Origin: an uncultured Lachnospiraceae bacterium
GTDB lineage: Bacteria; Bacillota; Clostridia; Lachnospirales; Lachnospiraceae
Length of the DNA stretch: 28,341 nt
NCBI GenBank assembly: GCA_910587085.1
Contig: CAJUMC010000041.1
Location: forward strand, 1 to 28,341
Direction: 5' to 3'
Shown here piece after piece: positions 1 through 6,929 of the stretch (positions are counted from its first letter, which is position 1; every line of letters begins with the position of its first letter). The notes below the pieces were generated by a model, which was not told the DNA's origin, ran no database searches, and saw only the letters and a list, made by a program, of their open reading frames with translations. Made by a program: the position numbers and the translations under genes.

Positions 1-49
1 TTGTAAAATATTAAGTTTCAAGGAACAATTGGGGCTTTTGACCCCAGCA

Positions 50-391
50 TCATGTTATCTTTTTAGAAGCTTCCATTAAACTTTTATACAGCAGTTCCTT
101 GTCAATATCTTCTGTCTTATGCAGATTATTTTCTTTCCGCAATTCTTCCATCTGCTTTTGCAATTCCTTGCTGCCTGCGAGCATCCCTTCATAATCTTTT
201 TGCAGGCTCTCCAGAGACCCGCGGGCAGCATCCAGCTCCTGCTGCAGTATGGTATTCTCCTCCATCTGTTTGCGGGCCTCTTCCCCCGCATGAAGCGACG
301 CCTGCCCCATATTGCATGCGACAACAAAAAGCAGTATCATAATCACATCAAGCAGAGAAGTAAAATCAAGAACCAGATCCCTTTTTTTCAT
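50..391 (-). CDS. ExbD/TolR-like membrane protein with coiled-coil tail
   Basis: This 113-residue protein is probably the second subunit of a proton-driven inner-membrane channel. Seen: a short basic N-terminus, one membrane segment (about residues 11-28, LDFTSLLDVIMILLFVV) with Asp9 and Asp15, then a charged, heptad-like coiled coil (about 35-98) rich in Glu, Lys and Gln. Known: ExbD/TolR/MotB subunits have one membrane helix with an essential Asp near its start; Asp15 fits that role. Odd: the tail lacks the usual ExbD extracytoplasmic fold or an OmpA peptidoglycan-binding domain, so its target is unclear. It starts at ATG 391 with AGAAGGAA about ten bases upstream, 18 bases after the channel gene, so the two form an operon. 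Any further operon gene lies outside the window. The ExbD family call rests on the membrane motif and the neighbour. Confidence 0.65.
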   Translation of the reverse strand: MKKRDLVLDFTSLLDVIMILLFVVACNMGQASLHAGEEARKQMEENTILQQELDAARGSLESLQKDYEGMLAGSKELQKQMEELRKENNLHKTEDIDKELLYKSLMEASKKIT

Positions 392-409
392 ATCGGTTTG
401 TTCCTTCTG

Positions 410-907
410 TCATTCCTTAAAGATCAAATGCTCCGTATGCTTTTCATTATCCTCAATCTTATAGGAAACGGTTGAATCGAGGGCTTTAAACAGTATCGCG
501 GCAACAATTCCCCAGAAAGTTGAAGTCAAAGCGGAAAAGAAATTGGAGGTATCCGCCGTTCCAATCGTATTAACCATCGGAATCAAAGCCCACACCGTGC
601 CGAGCATGCCGAGCAGCGGAAAGATCGTCGTAACATTGGAATACAGGGCATACACTTTATTCATTTTTTCTCTTGTATCCAATAAGTCCTCAGCCGATAA
701 CTTTTTTTCACTTTCGGTATTTCTCTTTAATTTTTCCAGCCCCTCCTCCGGGAGGTTCGACAATTTATCCGATGAATTGTAATGGCAGTATAATTTATCG
801 GCATACTTCCGTACCTGAAAATAAAAAATCAGATTAACAATGACCGCGGCGAAGACAATATAATCAAACTTCCAGAAGTTGTTTTTCAAAATAACCAGAA
901 TTTCCAC
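410..907 (-). CDS. MotA/TolQ/ExbB-type proton channel subunit
   Basis: A 165-residue integral membrane protein. Seen: three membrane segments at about residues 14-31, 91-112 and 122-142, with a charged cytoplasmic loop (about 45-85) between the first two. The segment TTIFPLLGMLGTVWALIPMV matches the conserved TolQ/ExbB/MotA helix (typically PxLGLLGTV). Known: five such subunits surround two ExbD-type helices and couple proton flow to mechanical work. The protein is short for ExbB (about 240) and far shorter than ZorA of Zorya defence systems. I chose GTG 907, ten bases after GGAGG at 918-922; TTG 916 is too close to that site. It is followed 18 bases later by the ExbD-like gene. A proton channel pair of this type is unexpected in a Gram-positive cell without an outer membrane, unless it serves motility, defence or an unknown task. 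Confidence 0.7.
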   Translation of the reverse strand: MEILVILKNNFWKFDYIVFAAVIVNLIFYFQVRKYADKLYCHYNSSDKLSNLPEEGLEKLKRNTESEKKLSAEDLLDTREKMNKVYALYSNVTTIFPLLGMLGTVWALIPMVNTIGTADTSNFFSALTSTFWGIVAAILFKALDSTVSYKIEDNEKHTEHLIFKE

Positions 908-995
908 CCTGAACAATCCTCCGTTCCCATCACAGGTTTATTCGGCAGGCCCTTTTACACTCTTCCCGTATATCTCTGTGTCTGCCTGCAGTCTC

Positions 996-1001
996 ATTAT
1001 A
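996..1001 (-). promoter_or_regulatory. Candidate -10 box for the channel operon
   Basis: The minus strand reads TATAAT here, about 90 bases upstream of the channel gene start. The -35 region at the right distance is poor, so this is a tentative promoter. Confidence 0.35.
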
Positions 1002-1209
1002 TATCAGCTTGCTGTTTTTGGGAATAGATTTTCATAAAAACTTGTCGATTCGTGTCGCCTGCAAGCTGCGGACTTCCTGCCGCCGCAAATTCCGCAGGAC
1101 CGCTCACGGCGCTGATCTGCGTGACAATCGCCGGAACCGGCGGAGCGCAGGATTTCTCGCTGCTGCGCATTCCCCCGCCGACTGCTGCCCGGCCCGTTTT
1201 TTCTCTGTA
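997..1209 (-). other. Open frame continuing past the GNAT stop codon
   Basis: After the TGA of the GNAT gene at 1210-1212, the same frame stays open for 70 codons to a TAA at 997-999. It contains an Ala/Pro-rich stretch (APPVPAIVTQISAVSGPAEF) and ends QKQQADI. An internal ATG at 1168-1170 would give a 57-residue product, but its ribosome site is poor. It could be a former C-terminal extension cut off by the stop, a small gene, or chance in GC-rich DNA. The rest of the gap between the channel operon and the GNAT gene shows no other gene. Confidence 0.25.
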
Positions 1210-1869
1210 TCAAGGATGACCGGTTTTAACCTGCTCCCCCTCCTCTCTCACGTCCCGCTCCATATATCCGCAGGTAAACGGGAAAAAATCAAACTTTTTT
1301 GTTCCGACATGCTTCGCGCCAAGTCTTTCGTACCACAGCCGAAGCGGCCGGTTCTCCTCCACAATACCGATCTTCATTTTCCTGCAGCCCAGTCCGGCCG
1401 CTGTCGCGAGGGCATGACGGAAAAGACTTTCCCCGATGCGCGCACCGCGGTACTCCGGAAGAACGCACAGATTATTCAATTCGCATTCCATCCAATCCTG
1501 CTTCTGCAGTCCATTCTCCTGCGGCGCCTCTATGGCGCCTTGCTTCTGCAGTGCTTCCTCCTGCGGCGCCTCTATGGCGCCTTGCTTCTGCAACCCATCC
1601 TCCTGCTCTCTCCCGCCGCTTCGTTCCTCTGCCTTTTTCTCAAGATACAGCGAATAATAGCCTGCCATCCGCCCTGTTCCGTCATAATACGCATACATCG
1701 GCCTGCCCTCATCATACTGCCGGTTTAATCTCTCACAATTCACGGCAAATGCTGTGAACCGCGGCGCATTCTCCTCCGTAATGCCGTATTCCCGCGCGAC
1801 GGACAAAAAACTCTGCCGAATCAGATCAACACAATGAGCGATCTCATCTCTCCGAATTTCGCGAATCAT
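1210..1869 (-). CDS. GNAT-family N-acetyltransferase with internal repeat
   Basis: A 219-residue acetyl-CoA-dependent acyltransferase of unknown substrate. Seen: the N-terminal alpha/beta half (residues 1-90), a Gln/Glu-rich repeat insertion (about 95-140), then the acetyl-CoA motif A (LCVLPEYRGARIGESLFRHA, the Q/RxxGxG/A-type loop) and a typical C-terminal end with ENRPLRLWYERLGA. The repeat sits between the strand carrying the active-site cleft and motif A, a loop position that tolerates insertions. Start: ATG 1869 with GGGAGG six bases upstream. A promoter lies at 1950-1978. It is a single-gene unit flanked by non-coding DNA. The substrate cannot be told from the sequence. Confidence 0.85.
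   Translation of the reverse strand: MIREIRRDEIAHCVDLIRQSFLSVAREYGITEENAPRFTAFAVNCERLNRQYDEGRPMYAYYDGTGRMAGYYSLYLEKKAEERSGGREQEDGLQKQGAIEAPQEEALQKQGAIEAPQENGLQKQDWMECELNNLCVLPEYRGARIGESLFRHALATAAGLGCRKMKIGIVEENRPLRLWYERLGAKHVGTKKFDFFPFTCGYMERDVREEGEQVKTGHP
1501..1606 (-). repeat. 42-bp in-frame tandem repeat, 2.5 copies
   Basis: Units at 1501-1542 and 1543-1584 differ at few positions; a partial third copy is at 1585-1606. Each encodes 14 residues, with consensus core LQKQGAIEAPQE. The unit length is divisible by three, so copy-number change keeps the GNAT frame. The same unit length occurs in the larger array at 26238-26638, although the sequences differ. Confidence 0.9.
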
Positions 1870-1949
1870 TTCGCACCTCCCTCTCCGCAGCAGTACGCCG
1901 TTCTCCTTTTTCCCCTTCCGACCGCTCTGCGCTCTGATGTTATTGGTTC

Positions 1950-1978
1950 ATTATATCATGCAGATGAAATCGAAACAA
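1950..1978 (-). promoter_or_regulatory. Sigma-A promoter for the GNAT gene
   Basis: Minus strand: TTGTTT at 1978-1973, a 17-base spacer, TATAAT at 1955-1950. It lies 80 bases upstream of the GNAT start and points at it. Confidence 0.65.
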
Positions 1979-2089
1979 CATCCTTTCCCGCAGAAATGCC
2001 CATTTACTTTTCCTTCCCGGTAAGTCATAATGGACAGGGCAGAATCCCGCGCCGTTTTCCTTTTGAAGGCTTTTGCACTTAAGACGGAT

Positions 2090-2310
2090 GAAAATTCTGC
2101 CGGGCGGTCAGAGAACGGACGCCGGACTGCCTTTATTTCCCGGCAGTGCTTCAGTGAAAACTTTAAGCCGGACTCCAGGTATGCAGGCCGGGAAGGACAG
2201 CGGCACGGATGCGGCTCCGGCCTGCGGAATTAAAGAAACAAATATCTGATTTCAGCATGGCGGTTCCCAGGTCAAACCGGCCCGGCTTCCGCAGCAAGGG
2301 GGAATTTACT
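2090..2310 (+). other. GC-rich leader with two inverted repeats upstream of the EamA gene
   Basis: The stretch from about 1979 to 2310 has no convincing gene. It contains two perfect inverted repeats: CTGCCGGG at 2097-2104 with CCCGGCAG at 2139-2146, and GCAGGCCGG at 2183-2191 with CCGGCCTGC at 2217-2225. Neither is followed by a T-run. They could form a structured 5' leader of the transporter mRNA. I could not match the layout to a known riboswitch class. Confidence 0.4.
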
Positions 2311-3177
2311 ATGTGGCTTCTCGCTGCCGTACTGTCGGCCGTTTTTGCCGGCCTGACCTCCATACTCGCAAAATGCGGGATAAAAAATACCGATTCCGAT
2401 GTGGCAACAGCGCTGCGGACTGCTGTGGTGCTGCTGTTCTCCTGGATTATGGTTTTTGTAAGCGGCTCCGCAGAGTCCCTGACGGATGTGGATTCCGTCT
2501 CTCTCCTCTTTCTGATCCTGTCCGGTTTTGCAACCGGCGCGTCGTGGCTTTGTTACTTTAAGGCCCTGTCTGCGGGCGATATCAACAAGGTGGTTCCGAT
2601 CGACAAGTCCAGTACCGTTCTGTCAGTACTGCTCGCCATCCTTCTGTTTGGCGAGACAGGCCATCTCCCGGCAAAGCTGCTCGGCGCGCTTCTTCTCGCC
2701 GTCGGGATCTTCCTGATGATCGAGCCAAAGCAGAACGCCGTTTCCCGCGAAAGCCGGAAAGCCTGTGTTTATGCCGCTTTTTCCGCCGTTTTTGCCTCGC
2801 TCACCTCCATCCTTGCCAAAATCGGAATAAACGGGGTGGATTCCACACTCGGCACGGCGATCCGAACCTGCGTCGTCCTCCTTATGGCGTGGCTGGTTGT
2901 TCTTCTAAAAAAGAAACAGGCCGGGCTGAAAAAAATCAGCCGGAAAGAGCTATCCTTTATCGCTCTTTCCGGCCTTGCAACCGGCGCCTCCTGGCTATGC
3001 TATTATTATGCGCTTCAGAACGGCATCGTCAGCGTTGTCGTGCCGGTCGATAAGCTGAGCATCACCGTGACCATAATATTTTCTTTTCTGGTTTTTCATG
3101 AACGCCTCAGCAGAAAAGCATTTGCAGGGCTCTGTGCCATGATCGGCGGAACAATTCTTCTCGCCATACTGGCGTAA
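2311..3177 (+). CDS. EamA/DMT-family transporter
   Basis: A 288-residue inner-membrane transporter of the drug/metabolite transporter superfamily. Seen: ten hydrophobic segments arranged as two homologous halves. The halves repeat the same landmarks: FAGLTSILAKCGI / FASLTSILAKIGI, ATALRTAVVLL / GTAIRTCVVLL, and GLATGASWLCYY / GFATGASWLCYF. Known: such internal duplication is the EamA signature; members export amino acids, nucleobases or other small metabolites. The start is ATG 2311 with AAGGGGGA eight bases upstream; the open frame extends further upstream without a better ribosome site. It is alone on the plus strand, between a structured leader and a hairpin, and convergent with the serpin gene. 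The substrate is unknown. Confidence 0.9.
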   Translation: MWLLAAVLSAVFAGLTSILAKCGIKNTDSDVATALRTAVVLLFSWIMVFVSGSAESLTDVDSVSLLFLILSGFATGASWLCYFKALSAGDINKVVPIDKSSTVLSVLLAILLFGETGHLPAKLLGALLLAVGIFLMIEPKQNAVSRESRKACVYAAFSAVFASLTSILAKIGINGVDSTLGTAIRTCVVLLMAWLVVLLKKKQAGLKKISRKELSFIALSGLATGASWLCYYYALQNGIVSVVVPVDKLSITVTIIFSFLVFHERLSRKAFAGLCAMIGGTILLAILA

Positions 3178-3233
3178 TGCCCTGCCCTGTTTTATGCACT
3201 TCCGGATTAAAACTCGTATTTTGTTTCTGAATT

Positions 3234-3270
3234 CCGCAGCGGATGCCCCCACCCGCTGCGGCTCTCATTT
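3234..3270 (+). terminator. Hairpin between convergent EamA and serpin genes
   Basis: CCGCAGCGG (3234-3242) pairs with CCGCTGCGG (3253-3261) around a ten-base loop, followed on the plus strand by a T-rich stretch. It probably ends EamA transcription and may act in both directions; no clean U-run is present on either strand. Confidence 0.5.
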
Positions 3271-3283
3271 TACTCTTTTACTT

Positions 3284-4897
3284 TCATTCCACCGTCTCCA
3301 CCACTCCCGCAAACAATACCGAGCCGTCCGCTCCGGTTATTGCAAAAAGGAACGGGCGGTCGAGCGTGAAGTCAATCTCATCCGGAGCCAGGATAATCCC
3401 GTCGTTCACTGCCATAACAGTAAAGGCGGCAGCGCTGCATCCCTTCTCGTCCACGGAAACACGCGCTGCATGCTTTGCCTCGCCGACAAACAAACTCTCC
3501 TTATCCTTTTGCATCGGACTGAAATCCGCGCTCTGCACATCAAAAATATCGGTGACACCCATGGCCTTCAGCTCTTCCACAAGGTCAATATCGGATACAA
3601 TATCAAATTTCGGCATGGCCAGATTCATAACCACCGTTTTTCTGTTTTCCCAGCCGTAATTTTCCTCAAGCAGATGCAGCGCTTCCCCTCTCCCGATAAC
3701 TTCATTTACAGAAACGCCCTCGTCCGGCAGAAAAAGCCATACACCGCCGCTCATTGTAAGATCGCAGCAGACGGCAGAAAAATTGTCCCCACGGTAATAA
3801 TTCTGTATTCCGCTGCGGTGCATAAAATCGCAGATCATATCGCCCTCGGCTGCATGGAATGTGCCTGGCGCGGTATTATCCTCATAAAACCGCTCCTTCC
3901 ACTGTGCGCGGAAATAAACCGTGCTGACCAGCTCCAGTACGGTGTTCTCATCCATTCTCAGCGCTCCCGCCTGTTCCTGCAGCATTCCGCCGGTCTGCGC
4001 GTTCACCCATGTGCGTAATGCTTCTGCAAATTCCTCTGAACCCATATCGCCCTGGAACGACGAGGCATGATATACATCCGCCAGGCGCTGCATCGTCTCC
4101 GGGACAAAGCTTTCTCCCTGCCGCAGCCAGAGCGAATTTGCAAGAGTGCTTGTCACATAGCCGCCCTCTGAATAACTTGCAGACCAGAGCGCGGAAACAC
4201 TCTCCCGTACGGAGCCGATCTCCTGCGCATCCAGAAGAGCCAGAAGCTGCTCCCGGCTCTCTCCATCGGTCAGCTCCGCCAGCATCGAGAGCGCTATATA
4301 TAGATTGAGCGGGGAGTACGCGCGATTGACCGCTTCCTCACGGACAAGCAGCTGCTTCATCGTTTTCTCGTAAAACGGATACAGGCTGCCCTGATAATGC
4401 TCGGAGGCCCTTACGCGCTCGTCCCACTCGGCCAGATATGCCCCCATCGCCTCATTAAACGCCTCGAAATCAACATTGCCGGATATATCCGTGAAATCGG
4501 CCTTCTCCGGAAACGAAAGTGATTCCGGATATCGAACCTGCACAATAGCATAGTCCTTGAGAAGCTCTGCGTCGGTTTCTTCGGGCTGGCTTCCTGAGCC
4601 GCCGGTAATTCCCGGACCGGTCTGCCCGCCTCCTCCGGGCTGGCTTCCTGAGCCACCGGTAATTCCCGGACCGGTCTGCCCGCCTCCCTGCGTCAAGCCG
4701 GGTTCCATTAAGCTCAGCGAATGCCTGGAATGCCATACCGCTGCCCCGACGGCCAGACATGCACAGGCCGCCGCAGCGGCGCCGATCACCGCCCACCGCT
4801 TTTTTCCGGCCTGCCGCTTCCTCCTGTCCGGCTCCTCCCCGAGAATATACTTTTCATCCACCTCATTCATTGCACTGCACAGATCACTATTTTTCAT
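3284..4897 (-). CDS. Membrane-anchored serpin (serine protease inhibitor family)
   Basis: A 537-residue protein. Seen: a cytoplasmic N-terminus of 34 residues ending in a basic patch, one membrane helix (about 35-55), a Gly-rich linker with a doubled 18-residue repeat (about 66-105), and a serpin domain to the end. The reactive-loop hinge near residue 480 reads VSVDEKGCSAAAFTVM, close to the small-residue pattern of inhibitory serpins, followed by the family end motif DRPFLFAIT. Known: serpins trap target proteases by cleavage in this loop. The membrane orientation should place the serpin domain outside. Start ATG 4897 has GGAGGGAG seven bases upstream; an in-frame TTG at 5005 would add 36 residues but is weaker. 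It follows an ECF sigma gene by 138 bases, and its N-terminus resembles the short cytoplasmic part of anti-sigma partners. Anti-sigma activity is inference. Confidence 0.88.
   Translation of the reverse strand: MKNSDLCSAMNEVDEKYILGEEPDRRKRQAGKKRWAVIGAAAAACACLAVGAAVWHSRHSLSLMEPGLTQGGGQTGPGITGGSGSQPGGGGQTGPGITGGSGSQPEETDAELLKDYAIVQVRYPESLSFPEKADFTDISGNVDFEAFNEAMGAYLAEWDERVRASEHYQGSLYPFYEKTMKQLLVREEAVNRAYSPLNLYIALSMLAELTDGESREQLLALLDAQEIGSVRESVSALWSASYSEGGYVTSTLANSLWLRQGESFVPETMQRLADVYHASSFQGDMGSEEFAEALRTWVNAQTGGMLQEQAGALRMDENTVLELVSTVYFRAQWKERFYEDNTAPGTFHAAEGDMICDFMHRSGIQNYYRGDNFSAVCCDLTMSGGVWLFLPDEGVSVNEVIGRGEALHLLEENYGWENRKTVVMNLAMPKFDIVSDIDLVEELKAMGVTDIFDVQSADFSPMQKDKESLFVGEAKHAARVSVDEKGCSAAAFTVMAVNDGIILAPDEIDFTLDRPFLFAITGADGSVLFAGVVETVE
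4582..4689 (-). repeat. 54-bp tandem repeat in the serpin linker
   Basis: Two copies (4582-4635 and 4636-4689) encode the 18-residue unit GSGSQPGGGGQTGPGITG with near-identical DNA. It lengthens the flexible tether between the membrane helix and the serpin domain. Confidence 0.9.
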
Positions 4898-5035
4898 GTG
4901 CTCCCTCCATTTTGAACCCCTGCTCATCTGCCTGACTCCTGCACTCTTTACCGCTTCCATATTATCCGCAGCGGTTTCATAATTATCCGCGGTAATTTCG
5001 CGCAAAAACCCCCTTCCCGCACAGATCTTCCGCTT

Positions 5036-5602
5036 TTACGGAACGGAATAACCCTCGCCCGCCAGAAGCTCTTTCAGCTCATTTCTCATCCGCATCAGGC
5101 GCATTTTCACCTTGCTTATCCCCATGCCGGACTGCTCCGCAATCTCCTTCACCGGACACAGATACCAGTAGCGCAGAACAAAAAGCCGCCGGTTTTCTCC
5201 GTTCTGTCCCTCCAGGAAACGATTCAGAAGAGCAGTCAGCATCTTCTGGTCAACGGACTGTTCTACGCCGCCGCACGCGGGAATACACTCTTCCAGCTCC
5301 TCCAGCACTGCGGTAATTACCCCGCCGCCGCGCTTCGCCGCGTTCTGCTTTTCGCACCGGTTCAGGCACAGATTGCGCGTTATCCTGGCAAGAAAGGCAG
5401 GGAGCGCCGCCGGGCGATGCGGAGGCATACTGTTCCACGCCCGCAGCCAGGTATCGTTGACGCATTCTTCAGCATCCCCTCTGTCGTTTAAAATGCGGTA
5501 CGCAACCGCATTGCAGTAATTTCCGTATTTCAGCGCGGTCTCGGAAACCGCCTGCTCCGAGCGCTTCCAGTACAGCTCAATAATCCGAGAATCGTCCATC
5601 AT
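5036..5602 (-). CDS. ECF-type RNA polymerase sigma factor
   Basis: A 188-residue sigma-70 family protein. Seen: region 2 (about 8-80) with the DNA-melting and -10-binding stretch DAEECVNDTWLRAWNSMPP, and region 4 (about 130-185) with an HTH for the -35 element (VKEIAEQSGMGISKVKMRLM). Regions 1 and 3 are absent, as in ECF factors. Start ATG 5602 has GGGGGAAG about six bases upstream; the next ATG (5599) is also usable. It is followed by the membrane serpin on the same strand, where the anti-sigma gene of an ECF pair normally sits. An ECF-like promoter motif upstream (5726-5749) suggests autoregulation. Confidence 0.9.
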   Translation of the reverse strand: MMDDSRIIELYWKRSEQAVSETALKYGNYCNAVAYRILNDRGDAEECVNDTWLRAWNSMPPHRPAALPAFLARITRNLCLNRCEKQNAAKRGGGVITAVLEELEECIPACGGVEQSVDQKMLTALLNRFLEGQNGENRRLFVLRYWYLCPVKEIAEQSGMGISKVKMRLMRMRNELKELLAGEGYSVP

Positions 5603-5725
5603 TTTCTTCCCCCAGCCTCCCTTCACCTTTAGAGACCGGAAAAAACGCCGCCGGTCACAAATAATTTTCTGCAGAGCGGCAGCCCGCAGGCTCTTAAAGC
5701 ATCGCAGAAAAAGGCCGCTGCAGAA

Positions 5726-5749
5726 TACGCATCTTTTGCATGCAGTTCC
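5726..5749 (-). promoter_or_regulatory. Candidate ECF-dependent promoter
   Basis: The minus strand carries GGAAC (5749-5745), 15 bases, then CGTA (5729-5726), about 120 bases before the sigma gene. ECF promoters commonly show GGAAC and CGTC/CGTA-like boxes with similar spacing. The match is short, so this is tentative. Confidence 0.35.
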
Positions 5750-5812
5750 GTACCCGCCGGAATCCACCCGCATATTGCAATGATATCGTATTCCGCAGCA
5801 GCCCCCTTTTCG

Positions 5813-6706
5813 CTACTGCTCCCTCTTCTCCAGCTTCAGATTGCCGGAAACCGTATCCACAGAGTATTTCTTTTTTCCGTCCCCCAGCTGGTAATCGTCC
5901 CCGTCCGTCTTTGTGTCAAGTTCGCTGCGGAAGGAGCCGCTGACCGTATCCCAGCTTACGGTAACCCCCGCGTTCTCCGGCAGGCATAAAACCACATCGC
6001 CGGAAACCGTATCCACGGAAAGCAAATCCGCCGGAGTATCCATGGAAACGGTTACCCTGCCGCTCGTCGAGTCCAGCTTCAGCTTTCCCGCCTCCGAAAG
6101 TGCAAGGCTGACGTCTCCCGAAACGGTATCCGCCGACACCTCCTCCGGTCTGCCGGAAATCTTTGCCGTCAGCTCCCCGGAGGTCGTATCGACCCGGAGG
6201 CTTTCCAAGACCTCCACCCCGTCGAGCAAAACATCGCCGGAAACCGTATCTGCGGTAAGCTTTTCCGCCCGGATTTCCCGGATTGTCACATCTGCGGAGG
6301 TGGTATCCGCCTCCAGCTTTTTCAGCTCGGTTCCCTCCGGAATCCAGACCTGCAGCTCCTTTTTCAGGTCTCCAAAATTCCACTTTCCGGATTTTGCAAA
6401 CTTTACCCGCAGTGTATCCCCGTCCACAAAATAATACATTGTTGTTTTCTCATCCAGCGTCTTGCCGGAGGTTTCCGAAATTATAATTGTGTCCTCTGCA
6501 TGATAAGCAATCTCAATTTCCCCGCTCAGCCACCCAAGATCAAGCGACTCGATGCCGTCCGCCGGAAGCTTTGCATTTCCCATTGTGTACTTGTCCGCAT
6601 CCTTGTAGACGCCGCCCGACATCCCCGGCAGGCTTCCTGCACTGCAGCCGGAGCCGAACACCGCGGCCGCGGCGAGCACAGCCGTACAATACCATGTTTT
6701 TTTCAT
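5813..6706 (-). CDS. DUF4097-family lipoprotein, beta-helix repeats
   Basis: A 297-residue secreted lipoprotein of unknown function. Seen: a signal peptide with lipobox FGSGC (Cys about residue 20), then a domain dominated by repeats of about 18-22 residues with the core DTVSGDV or DTTSGEL, seven or more times. Known: this pattern is typical of DUF4097/DUF4098 adhesin-like beta-helical proteins, often part of cell-envelope stress regulons in Firmicutes. Start ATG 6706 is preceded by GGAAGGG at eight bases; the frame is open further upstream but lacks another signal peptide start. It lies upstream of the ECF sigma gene on the same strand with a 210-base gap, so it may be a separate unit with its own promoter (6792-6835). 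Confidence 0.85.
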   Translation of the reverse strand: MKKTWYCTAVLAAAAVFGSGCSAGSLPGMSGGVYKDADKYTMGNAKLPADGIESLDLGWLSGEIEIAYHAEDTIIISETSGKTLDEKTTMYYFVDGDTLRVKFAKSGKWNFGDLKKELQVWIPEGTELKKLEADTTSADVTIREIRAEKLTADTVSGDVLLDGVEVLESLRVDTTSGELTAKISGRPEEVSADTVSGDVSLALSEAGKLKLDSTSGRVTVSMDTPADLLSVDTVSGDVVLCLPENAGVTVSWDTVSGSFRSELDTKTDGDDYQLGDGKKKYSVDTVSGNLKLEKREQ

Positions 6707-6791
6707 CTCCCCAACCCTTCCTTCCGCAATCCTTATGCGTTTCAAACTCTGCTGCACAAATCCTGCTGCAGGCATTTGAAATCCTGCGGAT

Positions 6792-6835
6792 ATTTTACCA
6801 CACTCCGGCGTCAGCACCATTAAAGTGAGATTAAA
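6792..6835 (-). promoter_or_regulatory. Promoter of the DUF4097 gene with a direct-repeat activator site
   Basis: The minus strand has TAAAAT (6797-6792) as -10 and only ATGGTG at the -35 position. TTTAAT occurs twice, 11 bases apart (6835-6830 and 6824-6819), over and upstream of the -35. A weak -35 with direct repeats one helical turn apart fits activation by a response regulator; this is inference. Confidence 0.4.
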
Positions 6836-6853
6836 ATTGGATTAGAGCTCCCG

Positions 6854-6908
6854 AAAAAACGGGGTCTGCCTGGCTGAAAACCGCATTCTGCCGGAAGAAC
6901 AGACCGGG
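6854..6908 (-). terminator. Probable terminator after the XRE-PurM gene
   Basis: On the minus strand GGTCTG (6905-6900) pairs with CAGACC (6868-6863), followed by CCG and six T. The stem is short and the loop long, so confidence is moderate. Confidence 0.45.
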
Positions 6909-6929
6909 AATAAGAATTTTTCCGGATAT

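Noticed and set aside
31..45. Terminator after the ExbD-like gene
   Set aside because: GGGG and CCCC flank a seven-base loop, but the stem is only four pairs and no T-run follows on the minus strand.
1004..1213. 69-codon Arg-rich frame overlapping the first GNAT stop
   Set aside because: Composition suggests an out-of-frame reading of GC-rich DNA; the in-frame continuation is the more protein-like reading.
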